Source: Fructilactobacillus myrtifloralis
GTDB taxonomy: Bacteria > Bacillota > Bacilli > Lactobacillales > Lactobacillaceae
DNA: 64,000 nt
Assembly (NCBI RefSeq): GCF_024029335.1
Contig: NZ_CP097116.1
Location: 1,302,001 to 1,366,000, forward strand
Direction: 5' to 3'
Part shown: positions 26,884-35,567 of the stretch, piece by piece
Layout: every line of letters starts with the position of its first letter
Numbering within the stretch: position 1 is the stretch's first letter
Notes under the pieces: generated by a model
Databases searched by the model: none
What the model was told of the DNA's origin: nothing
What the model saw: only the letters and a program-made list of their open reading frames with translations
Program-made: the position numbers and the translations under genes

Positions 26884-27997
26884 ATGGAATTAAGTACAGC
26901 AAAAGCCAAAGTGGCGAAAATCAACGACGCCATTAGTAACTTTGGGAGGTCTCTTTGACCTCGACCAGTTGAACGAAGACATTAGTATTAACGAGGCAAA
27001 GATGGCTCAACCGGGTTTTTGGGATGACCAATCGGCGGCTAAAGCGGTGATTGAAACGACCAACCACTTGAAACAAAAGTACGATCGCTTTCACGACCTA
27101 CAGGAAGCAGCGGAGAATCTAGCGGTGAGTTTGGAGTTGTTGACGGAAGCAGATGATCCGGAGTTACACCAAGCCTTTGAACAGGACCTGGCCCAGACGG
27201 AACAAGACCTGGAAAGCTACCAGTTAAACCTGCTCTTAAACGGGAAATACGACCACAATAACGCGATTGTGGAAATCCATCCCGGAGCCGGGGGCACCGA
27301 AGCCGAGGACTGGGCGGAGATGCTCCTGCGGATGTATAACCGCTGGGCGGAACAAAACCACTTTCAGGTGGAGGTGGACGACTATCAACCGGGTGAAGTG
27401 GCTGGGCTCAGTAGTGTGACGTTGACGGTGCGCGGGGAAAATGCCTACGGTTACTTACAAGCGGAAAAGGGGATTCACCGGTTAGTTCGATTATCCCCGT
27501 TTGACTCGGCCGGTCGGCGCCACACGTCGTTTGCGTCGGTGGACGTGATGCCAGAACTAGATGACAGCGTGGAAGTTAACATTAATCCGGATGACCTCCG
27601 GGTTGATGTCTTTCGTTCTAGTGGGGCCGGGGGACAGCACATTAATAAGACGTCCTCTGCGGTCCGAATCACCCACTTGCCAACTGGCATTGTCACGGCC
27701 AGTCAGGCGCAACGATCTCAACTTCAGAACCGAGTTACGGCGTTGAATATGTTAAAATCAAAGTTGTACGAACGCGAAGAACAAAAGAAGGCGGAAGAAA
27801 AAGCTAAACTGGCGGGCACCCAGTTAGAGATTGGCTGGGGATCGCAGATTCGCTCTTACGTTTTTCATCCGTATACAATGGTTAAGGATCACCGGACGGG
27901 CCACGAAACCGCGAACGGGAAGGCCGTAATGGATGGTGATTTGAATCCATTTATTAGTGATTACTTGCAGTGGAAGTTGCAACAGAATAACGAATAA
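26884..27997 (+). CDS. prfB: Peptide chain release factor 2, with programmed +1 frameshift
   Basis: Releases peptides at UGA and UAA codons. Translation starts at ATG 26884, reads 24 codons to CTT, and meets an in-frame TGA at 26956-26958. Slipping +1 on CTTTGAC continues in the frame ending at 27997, giving about 370 residues. A Shine-Dalgarno-like GGGAGG (26944-26949) sits three bases before CTT, the same spacing as in E. coli. The full protein has the stop-codon-reading SPF (204-206) and the GGQ (249-251) that triggers hydrolysis. The TGA lets RF2 control its own synthesis. A single-frame gene caller would begin the gene near 26942 and lose the N-terminus. Confidence 0.97.
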
Positions 27998-28008
27998 GGA
28001 TGGCAATT

Positions 28009-29187
28009 ATGCAACAGTTAGAATTTAACATTTTATTTTTCTTCATCATGCCGGCCTTTTGGCTGGGAATCGTGCGCACGCTGATCGATCACCACGTGCG
28101 GGTCAAACGGGAACGCAACTTGTATGATACCGCCATCAACCCCAAACACAGTGAGCTTCGAACTTTTTTGATAGCAACCCTGGGTCTGGGAATCGTGGGG
28201 TCTTTGCTCTCGTTTGCCTTTGGGATTGAAGTTTCCTACGCGTGGATCTTTGTATACGAAGTGTTGATCGCGCTCATGCTGATTATTCCCGGATTCATGG
28301 TTCCGTTTGCCGGAATGGGCGTTTCGATGCTGTTGATCCTGCTCTTTGGGAACAATTTTTATACGCACGTGTTAGACGGGGACTTTCGGTTAACCCTGCA
28401 AAACACCATGCCGGTTGGGATGAACTTCTTGGAACTGTTAACGGTGATGCTGGTGCTCCAGTACCTCTTCTTGAAGTTTAACCGGAACTCGGTAACCTCT
28501 CCGGTTCTAAAGAAAAACATCCGGGGAAATCGGGTTGCATCGTATCTGTTTAGTAAGTTCACCGTGTTTCCCTTGGTTTTCTTGGTTCCCGGGCAATTAT
28601 TTGTTGCTAATAGTCCCTTCTGGCCGGTCTTTCGGTTATTTGGGAGCAAGGTGACGATCCTAGTGGTGCCATTCTTAATTGGTTACCGGTTCAAATTCAG
28701 CAGTGACATGTCGGCCACGATCTTAAAACGAATGGCGAATGCCACGGGTTGGTTAGCCTGGTTAAGTTTAGGGTTAACTATTGATGCCTTCCTCTGGAAG
28801 AACCTTTGGTTTGAGGTTGTGGCGATTGTTGTAATTCTCTTGGCTTACGGATTGGTGTTGTATCACTACCACCGGGTCGACAAGCGTGCTTCCAACCAGC
28901 AAGTTGAACAGGCGGTTGATGGAATTCGTATTCTAGCCGTGAAACCCAACACCCCCGCTAGCAAAATGCACCTGCAAGCCGGGGACTTGATTTTGGAAGT
29001 GAATGGACAGCCAGTTCGCAACGAAACGCAACTGTATCAAGCCCTGCAAAGTAGTCCCACGTTTTGCCATTTGAAAGTAAAGAATCAGGCCGGGCAGTTA
29101 GAACTCAAAGATTCGGCCATCTACGCGGGCACGCCCCACGAAATTGGGATTGTAACCTTTCCCAGTTCAGAAACAGGAGGAAATTAA
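28009..29187 (+). CDS. MinJ-like membrane protein with C-terminal PDZ domain
   Basis: A 392-residue protein with about eight membrane helices in the first 290 residues and a PDZ domain at about 300-375 (KPNTPASKMHLQAGDLILEV followed by NGQPV). This matches MinJ (YvjD) of B. subtilis, which links DivIVA at the cell pole to MinD in division-site choice. AAGGATGG is best spaced for the ATG at 28009; an in-frame ATG at 28000 is too close. It lies between prfB and hprK, whereas minJ in B. subtilis is near uvrBA. The division role is inferred; no minCD is in the window. Confidence 0.75.
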   Translation: MQQLEFNILFFFIMPAFWLGIVRTLIDHHVRVKRERNLYDTAINPKHSELRTFLIATLGLGIVGSLLSFAFGIEVSYAWIFVYEVLIALMLIIPGFMVPFAGMGVSMLLILLFGNNFYTHVLDGDFRLTLQNTMPVGMNFLELLTVMLVLQYLFLKFNRNSVTSPVLKKNIRGNRVASYLFSKFTVFPLVFLVPGQLFVANSPFWPVFRLFGSKVTILVVPFLIGYRFKFSSDMSATILKRMANATGWLAWLSLGLTIDAFLWKNLWFEVVAIVVILLAYGLVLYHYHRVDKRASNQQVEQAVDGIRILAVKPNTPASKMHLQAGDLILEVNGQPVRNETQLYQALQSSPTFCHLKVKNQAGQLELKDSAIYAGTPHEIGIVTFPSSETGGN

Positions 29188-29525
29188 TGAGAGTACTTAG
29201 TCGTTGGATCATCAACTTCATTTTATTAGTGGCGTTTTCAACCATTTTTTCGGCTTCGTTTTACATTAGTAGCTGGGAAGTTGCCCTCGGGGCCGCTGCG
29301 GTTTTAACGTTGTTACAGGTTTTGATTAAGCCGCTATTGTCGCTGTTATTTTTACCGATTAACATTTTGACCTTCGGGTTATTTAACCTGGTTTTAAATG
29401 CGTTAATCTTGGAATTAACCGCCTTTTTAGTCGGCCCAATGATGAGTTTTTCGTCATTTGGAATGGTATTGGTCATTTCGTTGTTAATGTCAATTTGTAA
29501 CTACTTTATTACGCCAAACGTGTAG
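29187..29525 (+). CDS. YvlD-like four-helix membrane protein (phage holin family IV)
   Basis: A 112-residue protein of four hydrophobic helices with LLQVLIKPLLSLLFLPINILTFGLFNLVLNAL split by a short loop, the signature of the mycobacterial phage holin 4 superfamily, YvlD in B. subtilis. Function is unsettled; YvlD-type proteins are linked to envelope stress. The start shares one base with the stop of the upstream gene (TAATG) and has a GGAGGAAAT ribosome-binding site. hprK follows after 15 bp, as yvlD precedes hprK in B. subtilis. Confidence 0.85.
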   Translation: MRVLSRWIINFILLVAFSTIFSASFYISSWEVALGAAAVLTLLQVLIKPLLSLLFLPINILTFGLFNLVLNALILELTAFLVGPMMSFSSFGMVLVISLLMSICNYFITPNV

Positions 29526-29540
29526 CCGAGGAGGATTTCC

Positions 29541-30500
29541 ATGAGAAGTGTGAGTGTCAAAGAACTAGTTGATAACACGCATTTAAGTGTATTTTCGGGG
29601 GCAGATGATTTAGATCGACCGATTACCACGAGTGACATTTCACGACCGGGGTTGGAACTAACCGGGTACTTTGCGTACTATCCGTCGGAACGAATTCAGT
29701 TACTGGGAATTACGGAAACCTCCTTTGCTAAGCACCTCGAGGAGGCCGAACTACAGGAGTACATGACGAAAATGTGTCAACCAGACACGCCAGCCTTTGT
29801 GGTTTCCACTGACATTGAACCCCCAATCGAACTGGTGAAGGCAGCGAAGGCCGCCCACATTCCGATTTTGGAGTCCAAGCTGAATACCTCGCGGGTCTTA
29901 AGTAACATGACCGACTACCTCGAAGAAAAACTGGCGCCCCGGCAATCAATTCACGGGGTGTTGGTCGAGGTCTACGGGGTCGGGGTATTGATTACCGGCG
30001 ACTCTGGCATCGGGAAGAGCGAAACGGCGCTCGAACTGGTCAAACGTGGGCACCGGCTGATTGCCGATGACCGAGTGGAAGTGCACCAGCAAGACGAACA
30101 GGAATTAATCGGGCAAGCGCCCCAGATTCTGAGCCATCTCCTAGAGATTCGGGGAATCGGGATCATTGACGTGATGACCCTCTTTGGAACGGGAGCGGTT
30201 CGGTCGGAAACCCGGATTGATCTCATCATTCACCTTGATGTCTGGGAAAAGGGGAAGAAGTATGATCGCTTAGGAACTGGGAATGCCCACCAACAAATTT
30301 TTGATGTGGAAGTTAAACAGTTAGACATTCCGGTTAAGCCTGGTCGGAACTTGGCGATCATCATTGAAACGGCCGCCATGAACTTCCGGGCAAACTCCAT
30401 GGGATACAACGCCACCAAAATGTTTGACGACGAACTGAATGGTCTGATCAAAGATCACAGCCAGCCCCAGTCACCACAACAACACGACGAAGGCCAGTAG
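29541..30500 (+). CDS. hprK: HPr kinase/phosphorylase
   Basis: Phosphorylates HPr on Ser46 when glycolytic intermediates are high and removes the phosphate when they are low, so it governs carbon catabolite repression through CcpA. The 319-residue protein has an N-terminal regulatory domain and a C-terminal kinase with Walker A GDSGIGKS (153-160), a catalytic His near 138, and the family stretch LLEIRGIGIIDVMTLFG. It heads the hprK-lgt-gpsA run, conserved across Bacillota. Confidence 0.96.
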   Translation: MRSVSVKELVDNTHLSVFSGADDLDRPITTSDISRPGLELTGYFAYYPSERIQLLGITETSFAKHLEEAELQEYMTKMCQPDTPAFVVSTDIEPPIELVKAAKAAHIPILESKLNTSRVLSNMTDYLEEKLAPRQSIHGVLVEVYGVGVLITGDSGIGKSETALELVKRGHRLIADDRVEVHQQDEQELIGQAPQILSHLLEIRGIGIIDVMTLFGTGAVRSETRIDLIIHLDVWEKGKKYDRLGTGNAHQQIFDVEVKQLDIPVKPGRNLAIIIETAAMNFRANSMGYNATKMFDDELNGLIKDHSQPQSPQQHDEGQ

Positions 30501-30515
30501 GGAGGACGAAGTAAC

Positions 30516-31346
30516 ATGTTTGTAATTGGTGCTTTAAATCCCATCGCCCTGCAGTTCGGACCGTTGACCGTCCGCTGGTATGGGCTCATCATCGCTAGCG
30601 CGGTGTTAATTGCAGTCGGACTAGCGATGCGGGAGGTTCGTCGCCAGGGGCTCAATGAAGACGTAGTTTATAATCTCATCTTAGGGGCCATTCCGGTGGC
30701 CATTGTGTCGGCACGGTTGTATTACGTCGTTTTCCGTTGGGATTACTACGCCAAGCATCCGGGCGAAATCATCGCAATTTGGGATGGCGGGATTGCCATC
30801 TACGGAGCCTTGTTAGGAGCAGGGCTCTTTATTTGGTGGTTCTGCCGGCGCCATGGGTTATCCCTCTGGCAGGTCTTTGATATTGCCGCCCCTACAGTAA
30901 TCATGGCCCAAGGAATTGGGCGGTGGGGGAACTTTATGAATCAGGAAGCATACGGGGCAGTAACCACGCACCACTTCCTGGCGCAACTGCATCTGCCCAC
31001 CTGGATGATGCAACAAATGTTGATCGGGGGCGCGTACCGGCAACCCACTTTTTTGTATGAATCCGTGTGGGATTTAGTGGGCTTTGCCTTATTAATGACC
31101 ATGCGCCACGCTCCGCGTTGTTTTAAACGGGGCGAGCTTTTTCTAACTTACGTAATGTGGTATTCCTACGGCCGATTTTTCACCGAAGGGATGCGGACGG
31201 ACAGCCTGATGTTAGGTCCCTGGCGGATTTCACAGGTTCTGTCAGTCCTCCTCTGCGTGGGGGCCATGCTCACGATCATTTATCGGCGGCGCCATGATGC
31301 AAACTTACCGTGGTACGACGTAGTTAACGCTAAAGGAGATAGTTAA
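30516..31346 (+). CDS. lgt: Prolipoprotein diacylglyceryl transferase
   Basis: Transfers diacylglycerol from phosphatidylglycerol to the lipobox cysteine of prolipoproteins. The 276-residue integral membrane protein has about seven helices and the essential motif [16 protein letters not shown], plus [12 protein letters not shown] and [11 protein letters not shown] near the end. The length is normal. It starts 15 bp after hprK and its stop abuts the ATG of gpsA. Confidence 0.96.
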   Translation: MFVIGALNPIALQFGPLTVRWYGLIIASAVLIAVGLAMREVRRQGLNEDVVYNLILGAIPVAIVSARLYYVVFRWDYYAKHPGEIIAIWDGGIAIYGALLGAGLFIWWFCRRHGLSLWQVFDIAAPTVIMAQGIGRWGNFMNQEAYGAVTTHHFLAQLHLPTWMMQQMLIGGAYRQPTFLYESVWDLVGFALLMTMRHAPRCFKRGELFLTYVMWYSYGRFFTEGMRTDSLMLGPWRISQVLSVLLCVGAMLTIIYRRRHDANLPWYDVVNAKGDS

Positions 31347-32363
31347 ATGACAGAAAAAATTGCCGTGTTAGGCGCCGGTTCATGGGGAAGCATGTTAGCG
31401 GCGATCTTGAATGAAAATGGACACGAAGTGCAACTATGGACGCGCAGTGCGGCCCAAGCCGATGAGTTAAATCAAAAGCACACGAATCGTGCCTACATTC
31501 AAAATTACACCTTTCCAGAAAACCTCCGCGCTTCGACTGATCTAGAGACCGTCCTAACGGGGGCCACCGAGATCCTGTTCATTGTTCCTGCCCAGGCGAC
31601 GCGGGCTGTGGCCACGGAGGTTGATCGGATTTTAGCCAAGCTAGGTCAGCGACCAGCGCTGATTCACGGGAGCAAGGGGTTAGAAACTACAACGCACCTG
31701 CGGGTCTCCCAAATCTTGGCGGAGACGATTAGTCCCGAGCACCGGACTAGCATCTCTGTGATTTCGGGTCCAAGCCATGCCGAAGGGGTGGTTAAGCACG
31801 ATCCGACCTTGGTTACGGTTGCTAGCGATGATTTTGATGCGGCGCAACGGTTCCAACACCTCTTTATGAATGACTACTTTCGGGTCTATACCAACGCCGA
31901 TGTGATTGGGGTTGAATTTGGGGGTGCTTTGAAAAACATCATTGCGCTCGCTTCTGGAGCCTTGGCTGGCCTCGGATATGGTGACAACGCCCGGGCAGCG
32001 TTAATGACCCGGGGCGTGGCTGAAATCTCCCGGTTGGGAGTTAGTTTTGGCGCCAATCCGCTGACTTTCGCGGGGTTATCCGGGATGGGGGATGTGATTG
32101 TTACGGCTACCAGTACGAATTCGCGGAACTATCGGGCCGGCTACCAACTGGGCCAAGGAGTGCCCCTAGCGGACGTGGTTGCGAACATGGGCATGGTGAT
32201 TGAAGGGATTGCCACCAGTCAATCGGCCTATGAGTTAGCACAAACCACTGGGATTTCGATGCCGATTACCGAAGCAATTCATGCGGTGTTAGAACAAGAA
32301 GAAACGGTGGAAACTGCCATTCACCACCTCATGACCCGTGAAGGACAAGCCGAAAACGGTTAA
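31347..32363 (+). CDS. gpsA: NAD(P)H-dependent glycerol-3-phosphate dehydrogenase
   Basis: Reduces dihydroxyacetone phosphate to sn-glycerol-3-phosphate for phospholipid synthesis. The 338-residue protein has the Rossmann GAGSWGSMLA (9-18), GSKGLE, ISGPSHAEGV, and the catalytic-lysine block FGGALKNIIALASG. It begins immediately at the lgt stop, so phospholipid precursor supply and lipoprotein modification genes are cotranscribed. Confidence 0.97.
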   Translation: MTEKIAVLGAGSWGSMLAAILNENGHEVQLWTRSAAQADELNQKHTNRAYIQNYTFPENLRASTDLETVLTGATEILFIVPAQATRAVATEVDRILAKLGQRPALIHGSKGLETTTHLRVSQILAETISPEHRTSISVISGPSHAEGVVKHDPTLVTVASDDFDAAQRFQHLFMNDYFRVYTNADVIGVEFGGALKNIIALASGALAGLGYGDNARAALMTRGVAEISRLGVSFGANPLTFAGLSGMGDVIVTATSTNSRNYRAGYQLGQGVPLADVVANMGMVIEGIATSQSAYELAQTTGISMPITEAIHAVLEQEETVETAIHHLMTREGQAENG

Positions 32364-32385
32364 TTGGGTTCGTGAGCAAAATTAT

Positions 32386-32413
32386 TACTAACTTTAAGTA
32401 AGTATGTTATGCT
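32386..32413 (+). promoter_or_regulatory. Possible trxB promoter
   Basis: TTACTA and TATGCT with a 16-bp spacer, about 40 bp upstream of trxB. Weak match. Confidence 0.35.
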
Positions 32414-32452
32414 AAGCCTAGCAAATGATGAACCATAAACGAGGTGGAAAAA

Positions 32453-33382
32453 ATGACCAAAAAATATGATGTAATTGTAATTGGAGCCGGTCCAGCCGGG
32501 ATGACAGCGGCTCTCTACGCTTCTCGGGCGGAACTATCAGTTCTGATGCTCGATCGGGGTGTCTACGGTGGCCAGATGAATAATACGGCCGAAATCGAAA
32601 ACTACCCCGGTTTTAAATCAATCTTAGGACCGGATCTATCGGAAAAAATGTACGAAAGTAGCACCCAATTTGGGGTGGAATACGCCTATGGTGAAGTTCA
32701 GGACGTACAGGTGGATGGAGACCGGAAACTGGTTAAAACCGCCGATGATGAATTTGAAGCTCCAGCAGTCATCATTGGGTCTGGTTCCGAATACCGGAAG
32801 CTAGGGGTTCCTGGTGAAGAGCAATACGGTGGCCGGGGGGTTTCTTACTGTGCCGTTTGTGACGGGGCTTTCTTTAAGAACGAAGACGTCGTCGTTGTCG
32901 GTGGTGGTGACTCTGCCATTGAAGAAGCGACCTACCTGGCTAACCTAGCCAAAAAAGTGACGGTAATTCACCGCCGGGATACACTCCGGGCCCAAAAAAT
33001 CCTCCAAGAACGGGCCTTTGCGCGCGATAACATTGACTTTATTTGGAATACGAATGTGACTGAGATTCTGGGTAACGACCAAAAGGTCTCCGGCGTGGCC
33101 CTCAAGAATAACCAAACTGGGGAAACCAGTGAATTTCCAACGGCGGGGATCTTTATCTACGTCGGGATTTTACCGATTACCGGAGCCTTTAGCCACCTTG
33201 GAATTACGGACGAGCAGGGCTGGATTGTGACCAACGATCAGATGGAAACTGCCGTCCCAGGAATCTTCGCGGTCGGAGACGTTCGGAAAAAGCACCTGCG
33301 TCAAATTACCACAGCCGTTGGTGATGGAGGCGTCGCTGGACAAGCGGTCTTTGACTACGTGGAATCCGTTAAAAGTAAATAA
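32453..33382 (+). CDS. trxB: Thioredoxin reductase
   Basis: FAD enzyme that reduces thioredoxin with NADPH. From the ATG at 32453 (ribosome-binding site GAGGTGG) it has 309 residues: an FAD-binding GAGPAG (11-16), the redox pair CAVC (C133, C136), an NADPH-binding GGGDSAIEEA and the HRRDTLRAQ loop, then GIFAVGDVR near the end. The CAVC disulfide sets it apart from ferredoxin-NADP reductase-like relatives. Confidence 0.96.
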   Translation: MTKKYDVIVIGAGPAGMTAALYASRAELSVLMLDRGVYGGQMNNTAEIENYPGFKSILGPDLSEKMYESSTQFGVEYAYGEVQDVQVDGDRKLVKTADDEFEAPAVIIGSGSEYRKLGVPGEEQYGGRGVSYCAVCDGAFFKNEDVVVVGGGDSAIEEATYLANLAKKVTVIHRRDTLRAQKILQERAFARDNIDFIWNTNVTEILGNDQKVSGVALKNNQTGETSEFPTAGIFIYVGILPITGAFSHLGITDEQGWIVTNDQMETAVPGIFAVGDVRKKHLRQITTAVGDGGVAGQAVFDYVESVKSK

Positions 33383-33387
33383 TCTAA

Positions 33388-33420
33388 GAAAAGAAGGACT
33401 TTGCGGTGCTTCTTTTTTTA
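33388..33420 (+). terminator. Probable terminator after trxB
   Basis: AAAGAAG and CTTCTTT arms around a 10-nt loop, followed by T residues. Modest stem. Confidence 0.55.
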
Positions 33421-33421
33421 T

Positions 33422-33450
33422 TTGGCGAAAGTATGTTCGTGTGCTAAGAT
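33422..33450 (+). promoter_or_regulatory. uvrBA promoter
   Basis: TTGGCG (33422-33427) and an extended -10, TGC-TAAGAT (33442-33450), with a 17-bp spacer. The LexA-like box lies inside it. Confidence 0.7.
33426..33439 (+). promoter_or_regulatory. LexA (DinR) box before uvrB
   Basis: CGAAAGTATGTTCG differs from the B. subtilis-type consensus CGAAC-N4-GTTCG at one base of the left half-site. Lying in the promoter spacer, it would block transcription until the SOS response cleaves LexA, as for uvrBA in other Bacillota. Confidence 0.8.
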
Positions 33451-33540
33451 GGAACAGACTGAAGCGCGCTGTCACCGGCTATTGGAGCTCGGTGGGGACG
33501 CTTTCCATTCTGAATTAAAACCAGGTAAAAGAGGACAAAC

Positions 33541-35547
33541 ATGGTTACAAAAACACAGAAAAAATTTGACTTGGTGTCCAGCTACCAACCAACTGGAGAC
33601 CAACCGACCGCCATTAAAAAAATTGATGCCGGCGTGGCGGCCGGCGATAAGGAACAAACCCTCTTAGGGGCCACGGGAACCGGGAAAACGTTCACCATGG
33701 CGAACATCATTCGGGATCAAAACAAGCCCACGCTCGTGTTGGCGCACAACAAAACGTTAGCTGGCCAGCTCTATAACGAGTTGAAAAAGTTTTTCCCGCA
33801 TAACGCGGTTGAATACTTTGTTAGTTACTATGATTTTTATCAACCGGAAGCATACGTGCCGTCGAGTGATACGTACATTGAAAAGGATGCTTCCATTAAC
33901 GACGAGATTGATCAGTTACGCCACGCGGCCACAAGTGCCCTGTTGTCACGAAATGACGTGATTGTGGTGGCGTCCGTTTCCTCCATTTTTGGACTAGGGA
34001 ATCCAGAAGAGTACCAAAATCATACCGTTTCTTTGCGGGTCGGTGACGAAATGGAGCGCGATGTTTTGTTGCGCAAGCTCGTTAACATCCAGTTTCAGCG
34101 TAACGACATTGATTTTGACCGGGGTCGGTTTCGGGTGCACGGGGATACGGTCGAGGTGTTCCCAGCCTCTGGAACCCAGAATGCCTACCGGATTGAATTC
34201 TTTGGTGATGAAATTGACAAGATTACCGAAGTTAATACCCTTACGGGAGAAGTGATTGGGGAACCAGAAACCGTAACGCTGTTCCCGGCAACCCACTTTT
34301 TAACGAACGATGAAATTATGCAAGTGGCGCTTCCAGAGATCAAAACCGACATGGAAACCCAGGTTAAGAAACTTGAACAAGGCGGGAAGTTACTCGAAGC
34401 CCAACGCCTGAAACAACGGACCACCTATGACTTAGAAATGATGCGTGAAATGGGCTATACGTCCGGGATTGAAAATTACTCGCGTTACATGGATCGCCGG
34501 AAACCGGGAGAACCACCGTACACACTCCTGGACTTCTTTCCCAAGGACTTCTTGATGTTTATTGATGAATCCCACCAAACGGTGCCGCAAATTCGGGGGA
34601 TGCTCAAGGGGGACCGGGCCCGCAAAAAGCAACTCATCGATTACGGGTTCCGGCTCCCGAGTGCCTATGACAACCGGCCGTTGAACTTTGCTGAGTTTGA
34701 ACGCCACATTCACCAGGTGATTTACATGTCGGCCACTCCGGGTGACTATGAGTTAGAACACAGTACCCAGGTCGTGGAACAGATTATTCGACCAACCGGC
34801 TTACTGGATCCGACGGTGGAAGTGCGGCCGACGAAGGACCAAATGGATGATTTACTCGGGGAAATCAATGCCCGGGTGAAAAAGAACCAACGCACCTTTG
34901 TGACGACCTTGACCAAGAAAATGGCGGAAGACCTGACCGATTATTTGAAGGATTTGGGGGTTAAGGTTAAATACCTGCACAGTGACATTAAAACCCTCGA
35001 ACGGACCCGAATTTTACGGGACTTACGGTTAGGGAAGTTTGATGTCTTAATTGGGATTAACCTGTTGCGAGAGGGAATTGACGTTCCAGAGGTTTCACTG
35101 GTAGCAATTCTGGATGCCGATAAGGAAGGCTTCCTACGAAACGAACGGTCTTTAATTCAAACGATTGGGCGGGCCGCCCGGAACGAAGACGGACACGTAA
35201 TTATGTACGCCGATCACATCACTGACTCGATGCAGGCGGCGATGGATGAAACCAAACGGCGGCGGACGAAGCAGATTGCGTACAATCAGGAACACCACCA
35301 GACGCCGCATACAATCATTAAGCCAATTGAAAAGGTGATTTCTGCTTATAAGCAAACGGAAGATGATCACTATAATAAGGAAAAGCCGTTTGTGGAATCC
35401 GACTTTGAGCAAATGACCACCAAGGAACAACGGGCGGTCTTGCAAAATCTAAGTGATGAGATGGAAACCGCGGCGCGCCAGTTGGACTTTGAACAAGCCG
35501 CTAACCTGCGGGATACCATTAAAAAACTGAAAAAAGAACTGGATTAA
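33541..35547 (+). CDS. uvrB: Excinuclease ABC subunit B
   Basis: Damage-verifying helicase-like subunit of nucleotide excision repair. The 668-residue protein has Walker A GATGTGKT (43-50), the beta-hairpin region [21 protein letters not shown] split across about 95-115, a DESHQT Walker [11 protein letters not shown], and an [10 protein letters not shown] motif VI. The C-terminal UVR domain (about 625-660) contacts UvrC. It begins 102 bp after the LexA box and is followed by uvrA after 20 bp. Confidence 0.97.
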   Translation: MVTKTQKKFDLVSSYQPTGDQPTAIKKIDAGVAAGDKEQTLLGATGTGKTFTMANIIRDQNKPTLVLAHNKTLAGQLYNELKKFFPHNAVEYFVSYYDFYQPEAYVPSSDTYIEKDASINDEIDQLRHAATSALLSRNDVIVVASVSSIFGLGNPEEYQNHTVSLRVGDEMERDVLLRKLVNIQFQRNDIDFDRGRFRVHGDTVEVFPASGTQNAYRIEFFGDEIDKITEVNTLTGEVIGEPETVTLFPATHFLTNDEIMQVALPEIKTDMETQVKKLEQGGKLLEAQRLKQRTTYDLEMMREMGYTSGIENYSRYMDRRKPGEPPYTLLDFFPKDFLMFIDESHQTVPQIRGMLKGDRARKKQLIDYGFRLPSAYDNRPLNFAEFERHIHQVIYMSATPGDYELEHSTQVVEQIIRPTGLLDPTVEVRPTKDQMDDLLGEINARVKKNQRTFVTTLTKKMAEDLTDYLKDLGVKVKYLHSDIKTLERTRILRDLRLGKFDVLIGINLLREGIDVPEVSLVAILDADKEGFLRNERSLIQTIGRAARNEDGHVIMYADHITDSMQAAMDETKRRRTKQIAYNQEHHQTPHTIIKPIEKVISAYKQTEDDHYNKEKPFVESDFEQMTTKEQRAVLQNLSDEMETAARQLDFEQAANLRDTIKKLKKELD

Positions 35548-35567
35548 AAAGAAGTGAGGTGCCTGCC

